Source of the DNA: Chloroflexota bacterium
Lineage (GTDB): Bacteria > Chloroflexota > Dehalococcoidia > SZUA-161
Direction: 5' to 3'
Length of the DNA: 33,182 nucleotides
Assembly: GCA_021787935.1 (NCBI GenBank)
Contig: JAJYLC010000022.1
Span: 1 to 33,182, forward strand
The notes under the pieces were generated by a model. It searched no databases, was not told the origin of the DNA, and saw only the letters and a list, made by a program, of their open reading frames with translations. Shown here piece by piece: positions 17,240-25,274 of this stretch. The stretch's first letter is position 1. Every line of letters starts with the position of its first letter. Made by a program: the position numbers and the translations under genes.

Positions 17240-18358
17240 TTGAGGCTTTGCTTCATTGCAGACGGTGGCAGTATCCACACCCAGCGGTGGGTGAACTATT
17301 TCGCTGCTAGGGAACACGAAGTGCATCTAATTTCCTCTAGATTCACCGAGGGGTATGAGGGTTTTGATAGTAGAATCCGGATGCATCAACTGGCCAGCTT
17401 CCTTCCCAAGTTGTGGAAGGTATCGCGATACCTCAACGGCATCGTTTGGTCATTTCAAGTTAGAGCCTTGATAATACGAATAAAACCAGATATTGTGAAT
17501 GCTCACTATGTTGGGGTTCCGGCCTATCTCGCTGCCGCCTCAGGCTTCCATCCGCTTGTACTGACGGCATGGGGCTCAGATATACTTATAGACCCAAAGC
17601 GAAATCCCATTTACAGATTTTTCACAAGAATCGCTCTAAGAAAAGCTGACTATATAATATGTGTTTCATCAGTACTTAAGGAAGAAGTAGCGCGTTTGGC
17701 CTCTATTGAAGACAAGATAAGGGTCATTCCCATGGGTGTTGACGCTCAGAAGTTTGGTCCTAAGGCGAAGAATAAGGTGCTGCTGGAGAGCCTTCACGTA
17801 GCTGACTCACCTGTGGTTATAAGCATTAGAAATCTCAAGCCTGTTTACAATGTCGAGACATTAATCCGAGCTATTCCCATGATTTTACAAGAAATCCCAA
17901 AGGCAAAGTTTATCATTGGCGGTGAAGGTCAACAGCGCAGTTTTTTGGAAAGTACAGCACGGGCTTTAGGTGTTTCTGATAGCGTGAGGTTTGTTGGCTG
18001 GATTCCGCATGGCGAGCTTCCTAAGTATCTTATTTCCTCCGATGTATATGTTTCCACATCGCTATCTGATAGCCTGGGGGTTAGCAATTTAGAGGCGATG
18101 GCCTGCGGGCTGCCTGTCGTGGTTGGTGACCTACCTGCCATTAGGGAATGGACAGTGGATGGAGATGACGGTTTTATATTCCCAGTTAAAGATCACCAGG
18201 CGCTAGCTAAGGCTGTGGTTCGTCTGCTTAAAGACGAAAATCTGCGGAGAAAAGTCGGCGAGGCTGCAAGAAAGGTAGTGACGGAGAGGGCTGAATACAG
18301 AGAACAGATGGCGAAGGTAGAAGCTGTATACCGAGAGTCGATATCATCAGATATATAA
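17240..18358 (+). CDS. Family 4 glycosyltransferase
   Basis: This 372-residue GT-B enzyme uses a TTG start at 17240 with GGAGG (17226-17230) 9 bases upstream. The only nearby ATG is out of frame. The N-terminus reads MRLCFIADGGSIHTQRWVNYF, followed by LTAWGSDILIDP, IPMGVDAQKFGP and a VISIRNLKPVYN strand. The donor-site motif is SDSLGVSNLEAMACGLPVVV, a clear EX7E (E-AMACGLP context). It is the last gene of the plus-strand block and converges with the GT2 whose stop lies at 18514. The acceptor is unknown. Confidence 0.9.
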   Translation: MRLCFIADGGSIHTQRWVNYFAAREHEVHLISSRFTEGYEGFDSRIRMHQLASFLPKLWKVSRYLNGIVWSFQVRALIIRIKPDIVNAHYVGVPAYLAAASGFHPLVLTAWGSDILIDPKRNPIYRFFTRIALRKADYIICVSSVLKEEVARLASIEDKIRVIPMGVDAQKFGPKAKNKVLLESLHVADSPVVISIRNLKPVYNVETLIRAIPMILQEIPKAKFIIGGEGQQRSFLESTARALGVSDSVRFVGWIPHGELPKYLISSDVYVSTSLSDSLGVSNLEAMACGLPVVVGDLPAIREWTVDGDDGFIFPVKDHQALAKAVVRLLKDENLRRKVGEAARKVVTERAEYREQMAKVEAVYRESISSDI

Positions 18359-18513
18359 AACTTGCCTCTACACTACTTGTTTTCGTCGTTGGTGCTCTCT
18401 CCATAAATATTTCAACGCTTCTGGCCACTGAGCCAAGGATGTGGCTCTGAGTGTGTGCAAAACAACTAGCAGAATCTCCATTGTACGACGTCTTGCTAGC
18501 ATTAAACGCCTCG
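18359..18513. other. Convergent spacer with alternative C-terminal frames
   Basis: This 155-base spacer sits between two convergent glycosyltransferase genes. I see no clear terminator hairpin. On the minus strand the two other frames remain open through it. One ends at 18368, just short of the convergent gene; the other runs into that gene antisense. Each would be joined to the GT2 by a one-base change in the G9 tract at 18527-18535. Confidence 0.45.
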
Positions 18514-20145
18514 TCATTTTCCTCCACCCCCCCCCATCTGTCCGTGTCGAGATAACAAGCATAATATGACTTGGGTTTTTGACATCCTCATTGGTAGACC
18601 ATCTAGAATATCCCATAAAGATTTCACCAGCTCGCTAGCTGCAAGCCCATTTCTGACCGACTCTGGTAATACTAACTTATCCAGTGTCGGGACGTTTAAG
18701 TATTTCAGAGCACATGGCATCCTGTCTGTATACGGACGGGAAATACCAACCAGTACATCTATCGGCCTTAATGACCGGATAGCATGTTCCAAAGATTCAT
18801 GACTGTCCGCACCAACGAACATCACTCCGTCAATGAACCCCGTGCATGGAGTCGAAAGCCCCACCAAAAGCACCATATGTCCTGTCTTTATCAGATTCCG
18901 AGCGAGTCTGACTGTTGCGTTGTCCTTACCAACAGACGATAAATACGTTCCTTCTTGGCAAATAATTACGACTTCCTGCTTTTTCCCTCGTGAAGTTACG
19001 CTGGTCTCTGGCAGAAGCAGCTTCTCAAATCGTTCTAAATAACGATGTAGTTCGTCAGCTTTCTGGTTCCCCTCCGATTTGAGTCGCCAATAATTAGCTT
19101 CGGCTATACTTGCTGCGGAGAACGCCTGATAATCGAACTTGCATCTCGGAAACTCACTGGCGGCGGCAACAGCTTTCCATAAAAAACCGAACGCAGTCCC
19201 TGAGTACTGGCAACTTACTTCCCTGGCCCAGCGCTGAACAGTCTGCTTCGTAGCAATTGCGCCCGAAGCGTCATCACCCCATGCCCATTCCATGATTCGT
19301 AGTATCAGGGCAGGATGTGGGCCAAGCATGTAAACAAAGCCTGAAGAGTCTGCAGCAACATCAAGGGCTTTGACAAGGGCTTTGCGCGCCATCCCAACAT
19401 CGCCAAGATTAACGAGCGGGACTAGACGCGCAAAGGTATGTTCGTTGATAAAGTTTATTGCGGCCTTAGCAGAGTCAAAGCCGGTAGCCCTGGGAAACGT
19501 TTTGGTCTCTTGCAAGGCGTGTTGTCGCGTAGTGCAGGTTCGCCATGGAATAAACGTCGCCGGATAAAGTACCAAAAGCCGTAGCCACATATCATAATCC
19601 TGCCCATATCGTAACTCTTCGTTAAACATCCCAGCTCGAACCCAGGCGTCTCGCTGTACGCAAATACTGTTGCCATGAACAAAATTCAATCGCAGCATTT
19701 CAAGTACCTGCCACCTTTGGTCGCGTATTTTTCTCAGATAGGGATAGGTTATTAAGCCTGTGGTGTCATACAGATACTTGAAGTGTGAGTAAAAAAAGTA
19801 ACAATCAGGATATTTGGCAATCCATTCACGATGTATCTCCAGTTTTTTCGTATCAAAGAGGTCATCGGAGCTTAGCCAGCAGATCCATCTTCCTCTAGCT
19901 TCTCGTAAACCTACATTCAGGGCCGAAGCAACTCCTCCATTCTCCTTATTGAAAGCTCGAAAACGGCTATCCTTTCGGCAATAGGCATCAATGACTTCTC
20001 CAGTGGAATCTGTAGAACCATCGTTAACCACGATAGCTTCCCAACCGGGATAAGTCTGCGCCAGGAGACTGTCAAGAGCCTGCCCCAGATATTGAGCCTG
20101 GTTATAGGTTGGCACTATAACGGTAAAAAAAGGGGCCTTTTCCAT
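18514..20145 (-). CDS. Family 2 glycosyltransferase with GT-B-like tail, 3' end at a G9 tract
   Basis: This 543-residue protein has an N-terminal GT2 domain: VIVPTYNQ (9-16), VVNDGSTD (39-46) and the metal-binding LSSDDLFD (91-98), plus GQDYDMWLRL as catalytic helix. After about residue 390 a second segment begins EVVIICQEGTYLSSVGKDN and looks like the first Rossmann half of a GT-B fold. It stops before the donor-binding half. The reading frame ends in GQMGGGGGK, encoded by nine consecutive G, with the stop just after. The C-terminus therefore depends on tract length, and a frameshift (biological or assembly) is possible. No gene lies close behind it; the UDP-sugar epimerase ends 66 bases upstream. 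Confidence 0.85.
   Translation of the reverse strand: MEKAPFFTVIVPTYNQAQYLGQALDSLLAQTYPGWEAIVVNDGSTDSTGEVIDAYCRKDSRFRAFNKENGGVASALNVGLREARGRWICWLSSDDLFDTKKLEIHREWIAKYPDCYFFYSHFKYLYDTTGLITYPYLRKIRDQRWQVLEMLRLNFVHGNSICVQRDAWVRAGMFNEELRYGQDYDMWLRLLVLYPATFIPWRTCTTRQHALQETKTFPRATGFDSAKAAINFINEHTFARLVPLVNLGDVGMARKALVKALDVAADSSGFVYMLGPHPALILRIMEWAWGDDASGAIATKQTVQRWAREVSCQYSGTAFGFLWKAVAAASEFPRCKFDYQAFSAASIAEANYWRLKSEGNQKADELHRYLERFEKLLLPETSVTSRGKKQEVVIICQEGTYLSSVGKDNATVRLARNLIKTGHMVLLVGLSTPCTGFIDGVMFVGADSHESLEHAIRSLRPIDVLVGISRPYTDRMPCALKYLNVPTLDKLVLPESVRNGLAASELVKSLWDILDGLPMRMSKTQVILCLLSRHGQMGGGGGK
18527..18535 (-). repeat. Homopolymeric G9 tract inside the GT2 3' end
   Basis: Nine C on the plus strand (G9 on the coding strand) follow the ATG codon near the end of the GT2 gene. 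With G9 the frame stops six codons later. G10 would shift into a frame open to 18368, adding about 50 residues. G8 would shift into a frame open to 18228, overlapping the convergent gene. Tracts of this length are classic slippage sites in surface-glycan genes. Confidence 0.9.
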
Positions 20146-20166
20146 TGCTTATCCTGTCAGATAATC

Positions 20167-20182
20167 TAGTCTGGGCAGACTA
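20167..20182. repeat. Perfect 7-bp inverted repeat
   Basis: TAGTCTG-GG-CAGACTA lies in the 66-base gap between the UDP-sugar epimerase and the GT2 gene. The 2-base loop and lack of a T tract argue against a Rho-independent terminator. It could be a protein-binding palindrome or chance. Confidence 0.35.
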
Positions 20183-20211
20183 ACTACTGCTATTTAACTG
20201 TGGCCTATTGT

Positions 20212-21303
20212 CTACTGTTTATCATGAGCGTAACCGAGCACTATTTTGACCACTGTGTTACTCACGTGCTCTTCAAGGTATTCAGCAGGCACTCTCCAGT
20301 TGCACTTCTGGTCGAGAACAACACGAACACATTGAAGTATCATTTCGGAGTCAGCACCGCTGAGCATATTGCTGCCGCATTCTATCGTTTCTGGACGCTC
20401 GGTTACGTCACGAATGGTTACGTTTGCAACTCTAAAAATACAGCATTCCTCCTGAACGGTGCCGCTGTCGCTGAGCACGCAGAAGGCATTCCGCTCCAGA
20501 GCAATAAAGTCAAAGAAACCGAACGGTTCATGAAACTGTATCTTCTTATTGGCCGCTCTTACGCCAAAGCGCTGCATCCTGTTCTTGGTGCGCGGGTGCA
20601 GACTGCAAATGATGGGCATTTTATACTCTTTTTGAAGCAGTAGAAGCGCCTGAGTTAGGGACCGAAGACGGGCTTCTATATCTACGTTTTCTTCCCGGTG
20701 CATGGTAACCAGAAAATAGTTCCCTGGCTCGAGGCGGAGCTGTCTCAACATGTTTGATCCACGGATAGCAAAGTCGTAATGCTGGATTACCTCGAAAATA
20801 GGATTGCCAGTAACGTAAATACGATTACCCGCGATACCTTCGCGCAATAGATTGGCACGACTGCGCTCCGTATACGGCATCAGTATATCGCTGCTGTGAT
20901 CAATGAGTCGCCGGTTCACCTCCTCGGGCACGCGGTCGTCGTAGCAGCGATTACCTGCCTCCATGTGATAGACTGGTATGCCCATCCTTTTGGCGACTAT
21001 GGCTGCCAGAGAACTGTTGGTATCCCCCAGAACCAGCAAACGATCTGGCCTTTCGGTTCGAAGGACTTGCTCACCTGCTGTAATTATCTTGCCGATTTGC
21101 TCCCCAAAGGTATCACCGCGTACGCCTAAAAAGTAGTTCGGTTTCCGAACCCCTAGCTGCTGAAAGAAGATGTCGTTGAGATTCACATCGTAGTTCTGGC
21201 CGGTATGAACTAGCACGTGCTCAGACAGATTATCCAGCTTCTCAATTATCCGGCTCAAGCGTATGATTTCAGGTCGAGTACCCAGAATCGTCATTATTTT
21301 CAT
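20212..21303 (-). CDS. fnlC: Non-hydrolysing UDP-sugar 2-epimerase, FnlC/WbjD-like
   Basis: This 363-residue WecB-family GT-B-fold epimerase begins MKIMTILGTRPEIIRL. It carries VHTGQNYD, VLGDTNSSLAA, YHMEAGNRCYDDRVPEEVNRR and the catalytic-region LSDSGTVQEE. It overlaps the 4,6-dehydratase gene by 4 bases and is third in the order reductase, dehydratase, epimerase. That is the gene set for UDP-N-acetyl-L-fucosamine, where the epimerase performs the last C2 inversion. WecB (UDP-ManNAc) is the alternative, but the context favours FnlC. It differs clearly from the second WecB-like gene at 26781-27863. Confidence 0.87.
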   Translation of the reverse strand: MKIMTILGTRPEIIRLSRIIEKLDNLSEHVLVHTGQNYDVNLNDIFFQQLGVRKPNYFLGVRGDTFGEQIGKIITAGEQVLRTERPDRLLVLGDTNSSLAAIVAKRMGIPVYHMEAGNRCYDDRVPEEVNRRLIDHSSDILMPYTERSRANLLREGIAGNRIYVTGNPIFEVIQHYDFAIRGSNMLRQLRLEPGNYFLVTMHREENVDIEARLRSLTQALLLLQKEYKMPIICSLHPRTKNRMQRFGVRAANKKIQFHEPFGFFDFIALERNAFCVLSDSGTVQEECCIFRVANVTIRDVTERPETIECGSNMLSGADSEMILQCVRVVLDQKCNWRVPAEYLEEHVSNTVVKIVLGYAHDKQ

Positions 21304-22358
21304 GCCAGCAGCTCTTCCTCGAACTCGGCCCTATCTTCGAGCATAAGTCGGTGTTCTTTCAGCAACTTCGTCAGTTGAGCCCTGGTTATTACATTGTCAG
21401 CCGAGCTATATTCTCCCTGTAGAGCGACCTCTCTCTTTGTTACAGTGCTCAGTTCAGGCAGCATTGGTTTTATTACATAGTAGTTCCCCCGCTCCCCGGT
21501 GCGATGTGCTTCCTCTTCCGATACCAGAATCTCATGTATCTTTTCACCGGGCCGGATGCCGATAATTGATGTTTTGATAGGGCGATTTCCAATAAGCACA
21601 TCTGCAATATCCGTGACTTTTGCCGACGGCACCCGGGGGATAAAGGTCTCGCCTCTTTGGGCCTCGCGTAAGGCGGCGAAAATTGTGTCTACTGCCTTAT
21701 CGAGACTCAACAGAAATCGTGTCATATCCGCAGTGGTGATAGTAACAGGACCTCCGTTGCGAATCTGCTCATGGAAAAGTGGAATAACCGAGCCCCGTGA
21801 TGCCAGGACATTGCCGTAACGCACACAGATGAAACGTGTATCGGAGCAATCCATGTTGGCTTTAACAAAAACGCGTTCCTGGATTGCCTTGGTCATGCCC
21901 ATGACATTCACCGGTTTGCATGCCTTGTCAGTGGAAATGCCCACTACCGTTTCAACAGGCAGCTTGTTCTCCCGAATAGCCTGCACTATATTCGCCGGGC
22001 CTATGATGTTGGTCTGCACCGCCTCGAAAGGGAAATATTCACAGGAGGGCACCTGCTTGAGCGCAGCAGCATTGAACACCACATCCGCAGTGCACAACGC
22101 TGCACTGATGCTGTGGTAATCGCGCACATCCCCGATCTGGAACCGTAATAGTTGCTCAAAATTATGATAGATCACTTCGTCGGTGGCCGTTCTGAGATGC
22201 TGATAGGCGAGCCTCATGGCATGCTGCTTGGCCTCGTCACGTGAGAAGACCAGGATGCTCCTGGGCCTCCCCAGCTCTCCTGACAGCAAGCGCCTCACAA
22301 GTACCTTGCCCAGCGAGCCGGTGCCTCCTGTAACCACGATTCTCTTGTCGGTTAACAT
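21300..22358 (-). CDS. fnlA: UDP-GlcNAc 4,6-dehydratase/5-epimerase, FnlA/WbjB/CapE-like
   Basis: This 352-residue extended SDR enzyme begins MLTDKRIVVTGGTGSLGKVL, with the NAD-binding glycine motif at 11-17. The catalytic region is ISTDKACKPVNVMGMTK, in which Met replaces the usual Tyr of YxxxK. That replacement is the signature of the inverting 4,6-dehydratase/5-epimerases (FlaA1, PseB, CapE), and the C-terminal IGIRPGEKIHEIL is also typical. It starts the route UDP-GlcNAc to UDP-L-FucNAc. The start overlaps the upstream reductase by 7 bases and the end overlaps the epimerase by 4 bases, so the three are one translational unit. PseB (pseudaminic acid) is unlikely without its partner genes. 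Confidence 0.9.
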   Translation of the reverse strand: MLTDKRIVVTGGTGSLGKVLVRRLLSGELGRPRSILVFSRDEAKQHAMRLAYQHLRTATDEVIYHNFEQLLRFQIGDVRDYHSISAALCTADVVFNAAALKQVPSCEYFPFEAVQTNIIGPANIVQAIRENKLPVETVVGISTDKACKPVNVMGMTKAIQERVFVKANMDCSDTRFICVRYGNVLASRGSVIPLFHEQIRNGGPVTITTADMTRFLLSLDKAVDTIFAALREAQRGETFIPRVPSAKVTDIADVLIGNRPIKTSIIGIRPGEKIHEILVSEEEAHRTGERGNYYVIKPMLPELSTVTKREVALQGEYSSADNVITRAQLTKLLKEHRLMLEDRAEFEEELLA

Positions 22359-23239
22359 GGCAGCCTCCTGAGTTCCGAATATGATGTGTGGTCTTTGTAC
22401 ATCTGCTCAATCATATCACGCCAGGAAGGGGGAACAAAATCGGTCGCCCGACAGAACCGGTCTGCATTCAAACTCCGGTCAACGACAACTGTATCGTCAG
22501 GCCTAATTTCTATATGCAAATCATATACTTTCTTCACCAGGGTTAGAAGGTCGAACTTGCTGATGGGTTCCGACGCCACATGCCAGATTCCCTGCAGGTT
22601 CTTATTTTCTGTGATTATCTTAGCAATAATATCAGCGAGGGCATTGGTGGTAAACCCGGTGAAAATTGAACGTTTATAGCCGTTGACTGTCTTACCTTCC
22701 TGGCTGAGGAACCATTCAATCAGACCGTGAGAGGTCTCAAGCTCACGTCCTATCATCGAAGTCCTAATAGTTAAGCAGCCTTCGCCGCTGACCTCGCCCA
22801 GGAACTTGGTTCTCCCGTAGAGGTCCTCTGCGTCCGATAAATCGTCCTCGTTATAATTTCCCTTATGTCCTGAGAAAACGCAATCGGTGCTGATATGGAT
22901 GAGCCGGACACCTGTGGAACGGCATAACCGCGCCAGACGGTGCGGGAAGAGAGAATTCACCTCGATACTGACCAGCGGGTCTTTAGCTGCCTCGGTCTGT
23001 TTCACTATGCCGATACAGTTTACCACGACTGCCGGTCTTACCCTATCAATAGCTCGAGTAACGCTATTGAAATCCTCAGCGGACACATTGTCCGCTGCAC
23101 GAGCTAGTGTAAAGATGCCGTATCGCTTGCAGGAATCAAAATCCCGACGCACAGTCACATACGCATCAAACCGCTCTGCACAGACTTGCCAGAGCTTATG
23201 GCCCAGCATTCCGGAGCCGCCAAGGATCAGAATTTTCAT
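22352..23239 (-). CDS. fnlB: NAD(P)-dependent sugar reductase, FnlB/WbjC-like (RmlD-related)
   Basis: This SDR protein begins MKILILGGSGMLGHKLWQV when read from the ATG at 23239 (295 residues). The frame remains open to a TTG at 23269, and an ATG at 23263 would add 8 residues; no start has a well-spaced ribosome binding site. ISTDCVFSG and YGRTKFLGE supply the catalytic site. In the L-FucNAc pathway this enzyme reduces the 4-keto intermediate to UDP-6-deoxy-L-talNAc before C2 epimerisation. It is shorter than CapF because the C-terminal cupin domain is absent. It resembles RmlD, so a role in another deoxysugar cannot be excluded; the tight coupling to fnlA argues for FnlB. Confidence 0.8.
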   Translation of the reverse strand: MKILILGGSGMLGHKLWQVCAERFDAYVTVRRDFDSCKRYGIFTLARAADNVSAEDFNSVTRAIDRVRPAVVVNCIGIVKQTEAAKDPLVSIEVNSLFPHRLARLCRSTGVRLIHISTDCVFSGHKGNYNEDDLSDAEDLYGRTKFLGEVSGEGCLTIRTSMIGRELETSHGLIEWFLSQEGKTVNGYKRSIFTGFTTNALADIIAKIITENKNLQGIWHVASEPISKFDLLTLVKKVYDLHIEIRPDDTVVVDRSLNADRFCRATDFVPPSWRDMIEQMYKDHTSYSELRRLPC

Positions 23240-23364
23240 CCTCTTATTTTCATCCTTAGGCATTACCAATCAGGTTCTAAAATTTGTTTCTCATAGTGAA
23301 GCAAGCGGATAGCCTTTATTATCTTTCCTGTGCTAACAAGACCTCCCAATCATTATTGACACTA

Positions 23365-24408
23365 TTATTTCCTGCTTCTTTTACTTCTCCTTAGAAAGTA
23401 CCAGATTGACCTCAAGACACCGTACATTCTTGCGGGAAGTATTCTCTTCATAGCCACCACAAAGTTGGCAAATGTGAGTTTCCTTAACCAACTCTCCCAA
23501 AGGCGCACACCTACCATTTCAATCCCTGACAAAGCAAGGTATTGGTTTTCCCCGTCCATTTTTAGAATTACCGACATAACCGACTGTGCTTGCCAAGTCA
23601 ATGTCTTTTCCTGCTGTGTACATGCAATATGGTCCGACGCCATGCCTTTTGAACTTGGTTCGTCCATTTCCCCTTCTTTGCAGTGATAAACGATAGAATC
23701 CATTGCTGTTACGTGTTTCACACCAACCTTTCGGAGCTTCCTAAAAAACATCTCATCGCCGGTGGCAACAACATCAAGGAAGGAACTTCCCGCGACATTT
23801 CCTTCCGGGTACAAGCCGACTCGAACGGCCAGACTTTTATAAAAAGCGCAAGGCATATATGCTCCACCAATTTGTAAGCCTGTCATCTTTGCTAGTTCGG
23901 AGAATCTGAGAAATGTTTCTTTATCGAAATTGTCTGGATGTGACCCGAATTCACAATGATAAGCACTGGGGAATACATGACCATATTTAGGATTTATGCA
24001 TTCAACAAGTTTAGAGCATACTATTGTCTTTAAGCTTAAGTACTTCAACAAATTTTCCAGCCAATCTGGCGAAAAATAGTTGTCACTGTTGACTAAGACT
24101 ACAACATTACCTGCAGCGTTCTCGATGGCCTTGTTGTATCCTCTATAGACACGAAACATGTATGCAGGTGACCCGTAACCCATTTTGAAAAGTTCGTCTT
24201 CAGTTTTTGCGGGATTATGATTAACATAGTGTTTGTAGCCTTTGCTCTGTAAATGTTGTACCAAGTCCTCTGTGGGATCATTTGCGATGAAGTAGAACTC
24301 TGCTTCACCTCGCTTTAATTGAGGAGTGAATTCATGTATAGATTCATGAACCCAATCAGCATACCTTTTGGATTTGTAGATAAGTGATGCAATCGATACG
24401 GTCACCAT
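23365..24408 (-). CDS. Family 2 glycosyltransferase
   Basis: This GT2 starts at the ATG at 24408 (MVTVSIASLIYKSKRYADWV, 347 residues). AAAGG sits 7 bases before it, and the gene overlaps the upstream stop by 7 bases. A longer frame to 24441 would overlap more and has no better signal. VVLVNSDNYFSPDWLE is the nucleotide and metal site, and ATGDEMFFRKL is the catalytic helix. The C-terminus has an amphipathic basic tail ending RRSKRSRK, perhaps a membrane-surface anchor. It adds one sugar to the glycan; the identity is unknown. Confidence 0.87.
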   Translation of the reverse strand: MVTVSIASLIYKSKRYADWVHESIHEFTPQLKRGEAEFYFIANDPTEDLVQHLQSKGYKHYVNHNPAKTEDELFKMGYGSPAYMFRVYRGYNKAIENAAGNVVVLVNSDNYFSPDWLENLLKYLSLKTIVCSKLVECINPKYGHVFPSAYHCEFGSHPDNFDKETFLRFSELAKMTGLQIGGAYMPCAFYKSLAVRVGLYPEGNVAGSSFLDVVATGDEMFFRKLRKVGVKHVTAMDSIVYHCKEGEMDEPSSKGMASDHIACTQQEKTLTWQAQSVMSVILKMDGENQYLALSGIEMVGVRLWESWLRKLTFANFVVAMKRILPARMYGVLRSIWYFLRRSKRSRK

Positions 24409-25235
24409 GTCACGCCTTTTCTCTCCAGATAATTGGTCCATAATTTTTTTGTTGACTTGCGGTCCCAGTTTAGCCTGAATACATCATCTCTTGGATTGTT
24501 TGATGGAACAAAGTCTTTCTGCATATTATCCAGTATCTTCATAGGTAAATTACAGGCCATTGCCTCCCACTCGACCATATAGAAAGGACGCAACATGCTG
24601 GAACACAGGAAAAAGTCAGCCGAATTCATAAGTTCACACAGTGTTTGTTGCTTTACCTTAGTGAAATTGCTTGCTCCTGGGAAGAATCCTGCTTCCGCTT
24701 CCCATTTCCAGACAATAATCCAGTAAATATCGGGATTTGAGTTGGCATATGCAGTTAGCTTGTCGAATCCTTTCATTCTGTGGGTTGTGCCGCACCAAAT
24801 ACCTACGGTTTTATCTTTGGGAATATTGTATTTGTCTCGTAAGCTAGTTTTTTCCGGCAGAGGCTTAAATAAGTCAGTATTCACGCCGATGGGCAACACA
24901 TCAATGGCACCAAATTGCTCGTAAAATGGAATCATGAGATGGCTAGCAACAGTTTTATATGTGCTGAATCTCGCGCACTCGTACACTTTTGCAATACGGG
25001 AATCCCACTGATTTGACTTAAGTTGCTCTTTCATTTCAGGGTAAAGCTCCCAAAGTAAACCTATACTCTTCCCACCACGATTTACGAATCCTAATGTCGA
25101 ATATTGCAATACCGCATCTTCGTTTCGTAACCGTGCTGAGACTCCGAACGAAGCTGAGGGGAACTCTCTCTTGAACCATGTCCAAAAGGTATCTTCGCCT
25201 AACCCGCTAACGACTTCTGGGTTCAAATATATCAT
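24402..25235 (-). CDS. GT-B fold glycosyltransferase (family 4-like)
   Basis: This protein has 277 residues from the ATG at 25235 (MIYLNPEVVSGLGED). A TTG 15 bases earlier lacks a ribosome binding site. The N-terminal part is short, with LWELYPEMKEQL and FSTYKTVAS. The conserved GVNTDLFKPLPEK and GIWCGTTHRMKG follow, then SADFFLCSSMLRPFYMVEWEAMACNLP, which gives the E-x7-E type donor site. At 277 residues it is shorter than the typical 350-400 for GT4, mainly at the N-terminus. It lies 39 bases after the flippase gene on the same strand and overlaps the next GT2. Confidence 0.8.
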   Translation of the reverse strand: MIYLNPEVVSGLGEDTFWTWFKREFPSASFGVSARLRNEDAVLQYSTLGFVNRGGKSIGLLWELYPEMKEQLKSNQWDSRIAKVYECARFSTYKTVASHLMIPFYEQFGAIDVLPIGVNTDLFKPLPEKTSLRDKYNIPKDKTVGIWCGTTHRMKGFDKLTAYANSNPDIYWIIVWKWEAEAGFFPGASNFTKVKQQTLCELMNSADFFLCSSMLRPFYMVEWEAMACNLPMKILDNMQKDFVPSNNPRDDVFRLNWDRKSTKKLWTNYLERKGVTW

Positions 25236-25274
25236 GATTTCATTTCCCAAATAGATATGCCAGATCGTTCAACA

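Noticed and set aside
18228-18527. Minus-strand 99-codon frame over the end of the convergent GT4
   Set aside because: Not a stand-alone gene: no ribosome binding site, half of it antisense to a clear GT4. It is kept only as the G8 outcome of the homopolymer finding.
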